Below are positions 1-5,265 of a DNA stretch of 7,498 nt, piece after piece. This DNA comes from Bacillota bacterium (GTDB lineage: Bacteria > Bacillota > Bacilli > Lactobacillales > Streptococcaceae). A model generated the notes under the pieces. That model worked only from the letters and a program-made list of their open reading frames with translations. It searched no databases and was not told the DNA's origin. A program made the position numbers and the translations under genes. The DNA lies in contig JAJXWC010000109.1 of NCBI GenBank assembly GCA_021781855.1, positions 1-7,498 of the forward strand, read 5' to 3'. Positions within the stretch are counted from its first letter, which is position 1. The number at the start of each line of letters is the position of its first letter.

Positions 1-36
1 CATGAAGTCCAAATTCATTTCAATGTTTTGTTTCAT
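1..36 (-). CDS. Possible 5' end of an unidentified gene, cut by the window edge
   Basis: An ATG at 36-34 on the minus strand opens a frame (MKQNIEMNLDFM) that stays open for 12 codons to the edge. There is no clear Shine-Dalgarno sequence, and the start lies only about 10 bases past a terminator T-run. A second in-frame ATG lies at 18-16. Too short to identify, and it may not be a gene. Confidence 0.2.
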   Translation of the reverse strand, partial: MKQNIEMNLDFM

Positions 37-45
37 CGTAGGTAA

Positions 46-79
46 ACAAAAAAATTAGCCCGCGGACTAATTTTTTTGT
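46..79 (-). terminator. Rho-independent terminator downstream of the glnB remnant
   Basis: A long dyad is centred on CCGCGG, with arms of about 16 bases (46-61 and 64-79). Read on the minus strand it is a continuous stem with one G-U pair followed by a T-run. On the plus strand the same position is a C-A mismatch, so it most likely serves the minus strand. It starts about 12 bases after the stop codon of the PII fragment and was probably the terminator of the original glnB gene. Confidence 0.8.
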
Positions 80-90
80 GATAGATTATG

Positions 91-204
91 TCAAAGCGCT
101 TCGACACCTTCTTCATTTGTACGAATTCGGATTACACGTTCGATGGGTTGAATGAATATTTTTCCATCACCAACTTCTCCTGTTTGGACTGCTTTTATAA
201 TTAT
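91..204 (-). pseudogene. glnB: Remnant of PII nitrogen regulator gene (C-terminal third only)
   Basis: The minus strand reads an intact C-terminal PII sequence of about 37 codons. It begins IIKAVQTGEVGDGKIF, continues through IERVIRIRTNEEG and ends at TGA (93-91). These are the B-loop (TGEVGDGK) and the C-loop arginines (RIR) that contact ATP in PII proteins, which sense 2-oxoglutarate and ATP/ADP and control nitrogen uptake and AmtB. The normal protein is about 112 residues; the first roughly 75, including the T-loop, are absent. Homology stops near 204, only about 7 bases before the T-run of the rplS terminator, so the 5' part was lost by deletion or rearrangement next to rplS. The frame could start at GTG 210-208, but this lies in the terminator tail without a Shine-Dalgarno site. 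The lack of internal stops suggests a fairly recent loss. Confidence 0.8.
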
Positions 205-210
205 GAACAC

Positions 211-240
211 AAAAAAACCGCTCGAAAGAACGGTTTTCAG
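211..240 (-). terminator. Rho-independent terminator of rplS
   Basis: Ten-base arms at 214-223 and 228-237 (one G-U pair) close a four-base loop at 224-227. The minus strand then runs into seven T residues. It starts about 8 bases after the rplS stop codon. Confidence 0.9.
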
Positions 241-245
241 TCTAA

Positions 246-596
246 TTAACGACGACGTTCAGCAATACGCGCAGCTTTACCTTGCAAAGCACGGAGGTAA
301 TACAATTTCGCACGACGAACTTTACCATGACGGATAACTTCAATTTTTTCAACACGTGGTGTGTGAAGTGGGAAGATACGTTCTACACCAACACCGTTTG
401 AAATTTTACGAACAGTGTAAGTTTCAGAAATTCCGCCGCCTTTACGAGCGATAACAACGCCTTCAAAAATCTGAATACGTTCACGTGTTCCTTCAACAAC
501 TTTCGCGTAAACTTTTACAGAATCACCAGGGCGAAAATCAGGAATATCGCTACGAAGTTGGCTTGCGTTGATTGATTCAATCAATGATTGTGACAT
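246..596 (-). CDS. rplS: 50S ribosomal protein L19
   Basis: A 116-residue protein of the usual L19 length, located at the 30S-50S interface of the large subunit. Recognisable family blocks are FRPGDSVKVYAKVVEG (about 22-37), RIQIFEGVVIARKGGG (40-55), ETYTVRKISNGVGVER (58-73), and the basic tail KVRRAKLYYLR followed by RRR. The ATG is preceded by GAGGAG six bases upstream on the minus strand. The gene appears monocistronic, with its own strong promoter and leader upstream and its own terminator downstream. No oddities are seen in the coding sequence. Confidence 0.98.
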   Translation of the reverse strand: MSQSLIESINASQLRSDIPDFRPGDSVKVYAKVVEGTRERIQIFEGVVIARKGGGISETYTVRKISNGVGVERIFPLHTPRVEKIEVIRHGKVRRAKLYYLRALQGKAARIAERRR

Positions 597-667
597 TTTT
601 TCTCCTCTTGTTCATCATACGGCTCCTGCCCAGCGGATAAACAGTTTTATTTGCGTGCAAAAAGCAC
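597..667 (-). promoter_or_regulatory. rplS 5' leader, candidate L19 ribosomal leader
   Basis: From the predicted start near 667 the rplS mRNA has about 70 untranslated bases, ending in GAGGAG. The middle carries CCGCTGGGCAGGAGCCG, which can form a short GGC-AGGA-GCC stem. Leaders called L19_leader are known upstream of rplS in low-GC Gram-positive bacteria and are thought to bind L19 for feedback control. I infer membership from position and length; I could not match a covariance model. Confidence 0.4.
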
Positions 668-674
668 AAGTTAA

Positions 675-703
675 ATTATAGCAAAAGCTTTAGGATTTTG
701 CAA
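675..703 (-). promoter_or_regulatory. rplS promoter (sigma-A type, extended -10)
   Basis: On the minus strand there is TTGCAA (703-698), a 17-base spacer, and TATAAT (680-675) preceded by TGC, giving an extended -10. A dyad TTTGCA-5-TGCAAA (713-697) overlaps the -35. This is the strongest promoter in the window, as expected for a ribosomal protein gene. Confidence 0.85.
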
Positions 704-799
704 GTACTGCAAATTCGATACTGTAACCCTGAGTTTTGCTTTTCCTAGAACGAAAAGATTGTGCAAGGTTAATAGGAATAAAAACGTGGCTCTATTTCA

Positions 800-2167
800 T
801 TATTTTTCAAATACGATAATAAATTGCGTGAGCTGTTCATCGCTTTTGACCTGAATGGTTCCTTGATGCTGCTCGACAATAGACTTCACAATCGCAAGCC
901 CAATACCATGAACACCGCCGTTTCCTTTGTAAAAACGCTCAAAGATATGCGGCAAATCTTTTTGAGAAACCATTTCACCGTCATTGCTCACAATCAAAAT
1001 AATTTTCCCATTTTCTGATTGACAACTAAGTGTGATTTTTGTTTTGGCATAACGTAGCGCATTGGATACTAGATTGCTAATAGCGCGTCTCAAGGCTTTG
1101 TAATTGACCGACTTGATAATCGGTGTTTTCGCAAAATCTTCTATGAGTTTCAAATTTTTCTGCTCAGCAAGCGCATTTTGTTCTAGCACGACATCATTTA
1201 ATAATTCTTGCAAGCTGTAAGGCATGAATTCCTGTTGCACATTAAGATTATCCAGTCGCGAGAGTGTGAGTAAGTCTTCAACAAGGTCACTCATACGGTC
1301 TGTTTCAGAAAGAATAATCTTACTTGCATCTTTCGGGGGAATAACATCATAAGAAATGCCTTCTGCATAACTTTTAATTGCCATGAGTGGGGTCCGCAGC
1401 TCATGCGAAGCATTCTGAAAGAAAATTTTCTGGTCTTGGTCGTTACTTGCAAGCTGCGCTGCTGCTGCATTCATCGTATCAGCAAGAGTCGCCATTTCTA
1501 AGTCTTTAAAAGTATCTTCACAAGGAGTAAAATCTCCCTTTCCGATTTGCGTAGCAAAATTTGCCAAGCGCGATAAAGGGCGAACGAGTCGTCTCGTGAC
1601 ATAGGCCACAGCGATTGCGAGAACCAGGATAACTGCTAATGCCACAAAGACGAGAAATAAATTAACAGACCTTGAAAAGTTGACAATCCCCGTAATATCA
1701 ACATAAAGCAAGAGGTAAGTTCCGTTGCTTTGTTTGCTTGTCTCGATATAGTAGGTTCCTGTGCTCGTTTCCAGCCGATAATCTTTCAAATTATTGAGTG
1801 TTGTTCCGTTATTTTTCAGACTTTGCGCTATTTCTTTGGATATTTCTTTATCAATCGTTGAAACATTTGACGATACAGTTTGAACTTCATATTTTGCATT
1901 AATTGTGAAAGAGGCTGGGTGCGTGTTGAACATTCCACGTGGAGCATTATCCAAATCTGGTGGTGTGGTAACTGGCGCTGTTGCATCTTGTAGTGCAGTA
2001 TTTTGATAGCTGACAACACGAGCAAGCTGATTAGTTGCTGTGCTACTGATGTAGCTATCCATGAGAACATTAAAAATAACAATCACACCGAGAAAAGCCA
2101 GCAACACAAAGCTGATATTAGCGATGAGAATTCTTGTTTTTATACTGAGTAATCGTTTTGTTTTCAT
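800..2167 (-). CDS. relS: Sensor histidine kinase of the relPRS locus
   Basis: A 455-residue membrane histidine kinase that would autophosphorylate on histidine and pass phosphate to the neighbouring receiver protein. Transmembrane helix 1 lies at about 11-37, an extracellular sensor region at 38-166, helix 2 at about 167-190, a HAMP linker at about 191-243, and the dimerisation/phosphorylation domain with NASHELRTP (His255). The ATPase domain follows: N-box NLVSNALRYA (365-374), G1 box SNDGE (Asp396), F-box IFERFYKG (408-415) and G2 box GIGLAI (421-426). All catalytic boxes are intact. The start is the ATG after GGGGGAAA. The gene lies 210 bases downstream of the response regulator gene, an unusually wide gap for such a pair, and may have its own promoter. 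The name relS rests on context: synthetase, regulator and kinase in the order described for Streptococcus mutans relPRS. The ligand sensed is not known from sequence. Confidence 0.9.
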   Translation of the reverse strand: MKTKRLLSIKTRILIANISFVLLAFLGVIVIFNVLMDSYISSTATNQLARVVSYQNTALQDATAPVTTPPDLDNAPRGMFNTHPASFTINAKYEVQTVSSNVSTIDKEISKEIAQSLKNNGTTLNNLKDYRLETSTGTYYIETSKQSNGTYLLLYVDITGIVNFSRSVNLFLVFVALAVILVLAIAVAYVTRRLVRPLSRLANFATQIGKGDFTPCEDTFKDLEMATLADTMNAAAAQLASNDQDQKIFFQNASHELRTPLMAIKSYAEGISYDVIPPKDASKIILSETDRMSDLVEDLLTLSRLDNLNVQQEFMPYSLQELLNDVVLEQNALAEQKNLKLIEDFAKTPIIKSVNYKALRRAISNLVSNALRYAKTKITLSCQSENGKIILIVSNDGEMVSQKDLPHIFERFYKGNGGVHGIGLAIVKSIVEQHQGTIQVKSDEQLTQFIIVFEK

Positions 2168-2377
2168 CGCTTTCCCCCATCAATTTCTATTTTTACAATA
2201 ACTAATCCGTCCTAGTTTGCCATACAAATCAGCATCTGCTTCATCTCTACAAAAGTATAGCAAAGTGAAAAGAGAGCGAATGGATAGTGTAGGTGGGACA
2301 GAGTAATCTTGTACCGAAGATATGAGATTATACCCTAAATTCAGCGGAAATTGCCTCTCACTGAATAAGTCTCTGAT
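2168..2377 (-). other. relR-relS intergenic stretch with no coding remnant
   Basis: In all three minus-strand frames I find no winged-helix sequence and no terminal G-x-GY motif, so a frameshifted DNA-binding domain for relR is not evident. The stretch holds an inverted repeat ATTCAG...CTGAAT (2361-2366 with 2339-2344), a consensus TATAAT at 2332-2327 without a good -35, a second dyad TAATCT...AGATTA (2330-2304), and an extended -10 promoter nearer relS. No T-run terminator is seen after relR. Confidence 0.5.
2254..2262 (-). promoter_or_regulatory. Candidate internal promoter for relS (extended -10)
   Basis: TGCTATACT on the minus strand (2262-2254) is an extended -10. There is no recognisable -35 at 17 bases, which extended -10 promoters can tolerate. 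It would give relS a leader of about 80 bases and expression independent of relP. Confidence 0.45.
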
Positions 2378-2773
2378 TCATTTTTCGTTATTATTTTTCT
2401 GTTTTTCGTATTCAATACGACGGAAAATTGCTTTAACACGCATCACGAGCTCCATTGGACTAAATGGTTTCGTGAAATAATCATCACTCCCCAAATCAAG
2501 ACCTGTAGCATAATCAAGGTCACTGTCACGCGCAGTAAGCATGATAATTGGTACAGTACTTTCAGCACGAATAGCTTTTAAAATTGTGAAACCATTGGAG
2601 CCTGGCATCATCACATCAAGGATGACAAAATCACTTGGAACTTCATTAAAACGGGCAAGCAACGCATCTCCCGTGCCAAAATCTTCGACTTCATAATTGG
2701 ACTTTTCAAGAAAAAGTTTAATTGCTGTACGAATATTTTCTTCATCATCTGCGATATAAATTTTTTGGTTCAT
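2378..2773 (-). CDS. relR: Receiver-only response regulator of the relPRS locus
   Basis: A 131-residue protein starting at ATG 2773-2771 (MNQKIYIADDEENIR), with GGAAGAG about 8 bases upstream. A TTG 45 bases earlier is in frame but would put non-conserved residues before the receiver. The CheY-like receiver is complete: acidic pocket Asp9/Asp10, phospho-acceptor Asp53 (VILDVMMPG), Thr80 (MLTARDSD), Tyr99 and Lys102 (FTKPFSP). It resembles OmpR/PhoB-type receivers, but these normally continue into a winged-helix domain for a total of about 220-230 residues. Here it stops after a short charged tail (QKNNNEK). No effector domain follows in any frame. RelS is the likely phosphodonor. Output is probably by protein-protein contact or phosphate buffering, unless the domain was lost recently. 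It lies 71 bases after relP. Confidence 0.85.
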   Translation of the reverse strand: MNQKIYIADDEENIRTAIKLFLEKSNYEVEDFGTGDALLARFNEVPSDFVILDVMMPGSNGFTILKAIRAESTVPIIMLTARDSDLDYATGLDLGSDDYFTKPFSPMELVMRVKAIFRRIEYEKQKNNNEK

Positions 2774-2800
2774 TGTTTTGCTCTTCCACGGCTCAACTAA

Positions 2801-2834
2801 TACCTGACAAACAAGCAAGCTTATCTCACAGGTA
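2801..2834 (-). other. Hairpin between relP and relR
   Basis: Arms TACCTG (2801-2806) and CAGGTA (2829-2834) enclose a 22-base loop in the relP-relR gap, extendable by one G-U and one A-T pair. There is no T-run, so it is not a classical terminator. It could act as a processing or mRNA stability element that sets the relP:relR ratio. Confidence 0.3.
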
Positions 2835-2844
2835 CTCGCACAGC

Positions 2845-3501
2845 CTATTCTATTTTGTCTTCGTTAATCATGTCCACGAGTTCATGAATAAGATACATGC
2901 GTTCATCAAGGACATGAATTTGCTCAGCACAGTTCTGCAACTCATTGCTAAGATGTTCTGGCATATCTCCACCATATTTGTAGCGAACTTTATGTTCTAA
3001 AGTTGCCCAAAAATCCATCGCTGAGGTACGCAATTGAATTTCAACGCGACAGGATTGGTCTCCGAAAAGCTTACCGAGATTAACCTCCAAAATCATGTGA
3101 TAACTGCGATAACCACTTGGTTTGGGATTTTGTAGATAGTCTTTTTCACTAATCAAAGTGAAATCGGGCTGATTTTTGATAATATCAACAATTTCATAAA
3201 TATTTTTCGCATAAGCACAAATGATACGAATACCAGCGATGTCTGAAAGATTTTCTTCTGCTGCTTCTGCAGTAATCGGCAAACCTTTTTTCTTGAGTTT
3301 TCCTGCGATACTTTCAGGAGACTTGATTCGATGTTTGATATGTTCAATCGGATTGACTGGCTCAAAAGCACTGTAATAGGTATTAAGATTTGACAATTGT
3401 GTCATAACAACTGCTAAGGCGCAGTCATATTTGATAAGTCCCCGTTTTAATTTTTCAAATTCCTCGACTTCAAAACGAGTGGTTAAATAATTCTTTTCCA
3501 T
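2845..3501 (-). CDS. relP: Small alarmone synthetase RelP (GTP pyrophosphokinase)
   Basis: A 218-residue single-domain synthetase that transfers pyrophosphate from ATP to GTP or GDP to make (p)ppGpp. There is no HD hydrolase, TGS or ACT domain, so it is a small alarmone synthetase and not the long Rel enzyme. Motifs in order are RIKSPESIAGKL (58-69), DIAGIRII (87-94), KPSGYRSYH (127-135), EIQLRTSAMDFW (154-165) and LEHKVRYK (168-175). The catalytic Asp87 and Glu154 are present. The sequence follows the RelP/YwaC (SAS2) branch more closely than RelQ: from memory of Bacillus subtilis YwaC, the NPIEH motif falls at about residue 50 in both proteins, which supports this start codon. Upstream of ATG there is no Shine-Dalgarno sequence. 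It is first in the relP-relR-relS locus; in S. mutans this locus links alarmone production to a two-component system and competence or stress. Confidence 0.93.
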   Translation of the reverse strand: MEKNYLTTRFEVEEFEKLKRGLIKYDCALAVVMTQLSNLNTYYSAFEPVNPIEHIKHRIKSPESIAGKLKKKGLPITAEAAEENLSDIAGIRIICAYAKNIYEIVDIIKNQPDFTLISEKDYLQNPKPSGYRSYHMILEVNLGKLFGDQSCRVEIQLRTSAMDFWATLEHKVRYKYGGDMPEHLSNELQNCAEQIHVLDERMYLIHELVDMINEDKIE

Positions 3502-3507
3502 ATAAAT

Positions 3508-3516
3508 ATTATATCA
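3508..3516 (-). promoter_or_regulatory. relP promoter abutting the start codon
   Basis: TTGATATAATA contains TGA plus TATAAT (3516-3508), a perfect extended -10 with no good -35. The distance from the last T of the -10 to the A of the ATG (3501) is 7 bases, so initiation is expected at or one base before the start codon. The mRNA would be leaderless, which fits the absence of a Shine-Dalgarno site. Confidence 0.6.
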
Positions 3517-3544
3517 AAATTTTTTAAATAGAGCTTGACATAGC

Positions 3545-3571
3545 TGTAAGCGCTACATTGTCAACAATGTA
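3545..3571. promoter_or_regulatory. Cre-like site overlapping an 18-bp inverted repeat, upstream of relP
   Basis: TGTAAGCGCTACAT (3545-3558) matches 12 of 14 positions of the lactococcal cre consensus WGWAARCGYTWWMA for CcpA, with the core intact. It overlaps TACATTGTCAACAATGTA (3554-3571), an inverted repeat with perfect 8-base arms and a 2-base centre. Relative to the predicted relP start the region spans about -44 to -70. That is upstream of RNA polymerase, a position suited to activation or to a separate repressor. I do not recognise the family that would bind the repeat. Confidence 0.45.
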
Positions 3572-3691
3572 AGTGAAATTTTTATATATAAAAACAAAAT
3601 ATTTCATGAAAAACCACTGAATGCACTTATACCAACTCTTCATCTCATTTTTTATTTTTTTATATCTTTCAAAAAATAAAATATTTTTAAA

Positions 3692-3720
3692 TTGTTATCT
3701 ACTGAGCAATGGGATATACT
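3692..3720 (+). promoter_or_regulatory. spx promoter
   Basis: TTGTTA (3692-3697), a 17-base spacer and TATACT (3715-3720) form a sigma-A-type promoter reading toward spx, with a start near 3727. A hairpin TGAAGT-GACT-ACTTCA (3730-3745) begins directly after the predicted start. Confidence 0.65.
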
Positions 3721-3782
3721 TCTTATAGTTGAAGTGACTACTTCATCATCAGGGAATTCTTTCTCCCCGACTAATGAAAGCA

Positions 3783-3840
3783 GAGCTTAGTGCTGCTTAT
3801 CTCGCTGCTCTATAGCAGGGGGAATTAGCAGGCATTTACT
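3783..3840 (+). repeat. Structured element, copy 1, in the spx leader
   Basis: A hairpin is built from AGTGC-TGCT (3789-3797) pairing with AGCA-G-GCATT (3827-3836, one bulged G), then AT/AT, CTC/GGG, and a tip CTGCT-CTAT-AGCAG (3805-3818). The same architecture, with different paired bases, occurs on the minus strand at 7412-7464; AGCTTAGTGCTGCTTATC matches the other copy at 17 of 18 positions. The right-edge copy looks like an IS200/IS605-type terminal hairpin, so this one may be a decayed solo end or a palindrome-associated derivative captured in the spx leader. Confidence 0.55.
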
Positions 3841-3865
3841 AAGTTAAACTTTGAAAGGAGCTGTT

Positions 3866-4276
3866 GTGCTAGATTTATATCTTTCACCATCCTGTGCAAG
3901 TTGCCGAAAAGCACGTTTCTGGTTACAAAGTCACGGGGTCACATTTGTAGAACACAATATTTTGACACAGCCCTTTACGGCTGAAAGCTTGATAAAAATT
4001 TTAGAAAAAACAGAGAATGGAACTGAAGATATTATTTCGACACGCTCCAAACTTTTTAGGACTTTAGCAATCAATGTGGAGGATTTGACCATGAATGAGC
4101 TATTAATTTTGGTTACAGAAAATCCTAAGCTCTTGCGTCGTCCGATTATTATGGGAAAAGACCATGTTCAAATCGGATTTAATGAAGATGAAATTCGTAC
4201 TTTTCTTCCTTCTTCTTACCGTCGCGTTGAGCTAAAACATTCAAAAACAAGTCGCTTTCAAACAAATGAAGCATAG
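3866..4276 (+). CDS. spx: Spx/ArsC-family transcriptional regulator
   Basis: A 136-residue Spx-type protein that would bind the alpha C-terminal domain of RNA polymerase and redirect transcription during thiol or oxidative stress. I start it at GTG 3866 because AAAGGAG ends five bases upstream and this places the redox switch Cys10-Ala-Ser-Cys13 (SPSCASCRKAR) exactly where Spx has it; a TTG at 3851 is in frame but lies within the Shine-Dalgarno region. Gly52 (ENGTED), needed for alpha-CTD contact in Bacillus, and Arg91/Arg92 in LLRRPIIM are present. The length is close to the usual 131-135. It stands alone between convergent and divergent neighbours and has its own promoter and long leader. 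Lactococci carry several Spx paralogues (one is TrmA); I cannot say which this is. Spx proteins are also ClpXP substrates; whether this tail is recognised is unknown. Confidence 0.92.
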   Translation: MLDLYLSPSCASCRKARFWLQSHGVTFVEHNILTQPFTAESLIKILEKTENGTEDIISTRSKLFRTLAINVEDLTMNELLILVTENPKLLRRPIIMGKDHVQIGFNEDEIRTFLPSSYRRVELKHSKTSRFQTNEA

Positions 4277-4478
4277 ACTTGCTCAGCACAAGTTGAAACT
4301 CTGCCTGAGCTTAGAAGTGAGTAAAGAAACTGAGGGACTAAAATTTGTATACAAAGAGAACAGGATTCTTGTCTTTCATGCACGAAGTACGTAGATGGTC
4401 TGCATTTATGAGATGAGGCAGAGACTTGTTTAGAAGGAGTTGAAACTCAAAGCTTAATGCTGCTAAGATGAAATTTGT
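4277..4478. other. Convergent spx/ABC intergenic region
   Basis: No credible gene is seen. It holds the inverted repeat GCTCAG...CTGAGC (4281-4286 with 4305-4310) just after spx, a perfect 12-base palindrome TTTGTATACAAA (4344-4355), and a direct repeat AGTTGAAACTC at 4291-4301 and 4438-4448. AGCTTAATGCTGCT (4451-4464) differs at one of 14 positions from part of the spx-leader element, but without its hairpin. Confidence 0.4.
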
Positions 4479-4516
4479 CAGAAAAAGATTGACTCTAAAA
4501 TGCCAATCTTTTTCTG
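4479..4516. terminator. Bidirectional terminator-like hairpin between spx and the ABC operon
   Basis: Perfect 13-base arms CAGAAAAAGATTG (4479-4491) and CAATCTTTTTCTG (4504-4516) enclose a 12-base loop. The hairpin ends 15 bases after the ATPase stop codon. The T-tract lies inside the stem and not after it, so termination efficiency is uncertain, but the convergent position supports a shared terminator. Confidence 0.65.
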
Positions 4517-4530
4517 TCAGTTCCATCAAA

Positions 4531-5193
4531 TCAAGCTGTTTGCTGAAATTTGCGGTGTTTCAATGTATATACAACATCGCTCGCCTCTGCGACATCACTT
4601 TCGTGAGTGACAATAATCACGATTTTATTGTCCTCATGTGCAATTTTTTTGAAAAGTTCAACAATTTGTGCCGTTGTTTCCTCATCAAGATTTCCTGTCG
4701 GTTCATCTGCAATGATAACATCATGATTAAGTACAAGCGCACGAGCAATCGCAACACGCTGCTGCTGACCGCCAGAAAGTTTGCTAACGGGTTTGTAAAT
4801 TAAATCTTCACTCAGTCCAACTTTTGCTAAAGCCTCAATGATTGTTGCTTTTTCATTTGAAAATTTGACTGCGGAAATCTTGATAGCTGTTTTGACATTG
4901 TCATAAGCAGACATATAGGTCAGCAAATTATAAGCCTGAAAAACTGTGCTGACTGTTTTTTTACGATAAGCTGTGAGATTGGTCCATTTAATCGGTTTCC
5001 CGTCAAAATACATTTTCCCTGTTTTAGGTGTATCAAGGCCAGCGAGCAGAGATAGAAAGGTCGTCTTTCCGCTGCCCGATTGTCCCAAAATCGCATACAT
5101 TGTACCTTTTTCAAATGTCTGATTAACTTCTTTAAACAAATAATCTTCAGGATTTGTATAGTAATAAGTGATATTTTCAATTTCTAATGTCAT
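4531..5193 (-). CDS. ABC transporter ATP-binding protein (MacB/LolD/YknY type)
   Basis: A 220-residue nucleotide-binding subunit that would dimerise and power the neighbouring permease. Walker A is GQSGSGKTT (37-45), the Q-loop is VFQAYN (Gln86), the signature is LSGGQQQR (139-146), Walker B is VIIADEPTGNLD (159-170) with Glu164, and the switch histidine lies in VTHE (His197). DEPTGNLD and the overall length are typical of the MacB/LolD/FtsE group. The ATG is preceded by GAGG about 8 bases upstream. It is the last gene of the operon, 72 bases after the permease stop, and all functional motifs are intact. Confidence 0.95.
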   Translation of the reverse strand: MTLEIENITYYYTNPEDYLFKEVNQTFEKGTMYAILGQSGSGKTTFLSLLAGLDTPKTGKMYFDGKPIKWTNLTAYRKKTVSTVFQAYNLLTYMSAYDNVKTAIKISAVKFSNEKATIIEALAKVGLSEDLIYKPVSKLSGGQQQRVAIARALVLNHDVIIADEPTGNLDEETTAQIVELFKKIAHEDNKIVIIVTHESDVAEASDVVYTLKHRKFQQTA

Positions 5194-5222
5194 AATTTTA
5201 CCTCATTTTCATACTGGTTTGG

Positions 5223-5249
5223 CTACTAAATCCACAAGGAACTTAGCAG
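5223..5249 (-). other. Intercistronic hairpin between permease and ATPase genes
   Basis: CTACTAA (5223-5229) pairs with TTAGCAG (5243-5249), with one G-U pair on the minus strand. Inside it TCC-ACAA-GGA (5231-5240) forms the tip. There is no T-run. It could affect relative expression of permease and ATPase. It is an inference from sequence only. Confidence 0.3.
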
Positions 5250-5265
5250 TCGAACTTTTCTTTTA

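Larger units (their letters stand above)
3502..3865. other. Divergent relP/spx control region
   Basis: This 364-base stretch has no coding potential that I can support. From relP toward spx it holds the relP extended -10, the cre-like site and dyad, a very AT-rich tract with palindromes TTTTTATATATAAAAA (3579-3594) and TTTCATGAAA (3602-3611), the spx promoter (3692-3720), and a leader of about 139 bases containing two hairpins. Confidence 0.6.

Noticed and set aside
711..770. Terminator after relS from the CTTTTC...GAAAAG dyad near 740-758
   Set aside because: Short A/T-rich stem without a following T-run; relS may read through to rplS or end by another route.
2168..2377. Frameshifted winged-helix domain of relR
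   Set aside because: Translation of the three minus-strand frames shows stops and no recognition-helix or G-x-GY ending.
2774..2818. TTG start giving a 146-residue relR
   Set aside because: The extra 15 residues do not belong to a receiver fold, while the internal ATG begins exactly at the conserved first strand and has a Shine-Dalgarno-like GGAAGAG.
3727..3865. T-box or other known riboswitch in the spx leader
   Set aside because: Two hairpins are present but no AGGGTGG-type T-box sequence and no terminator/antiterminator pair with a T-run before spx.
3851..3865. TTG start for spx
   Set aside because: It overlaps the AAAGGAG ribosome binding site; GTG at 3866 gives the right spacing and puts the CxxC at residues 10-13 as in Spx.
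4338..4803. Open frames over the spx-ABC gap and opposite the ATPase gene
   Set aside because: No ribosome binding site or family resemblance; one overlaps the terminator hairpin and the other is the complement of a clearly real ATPase gene.
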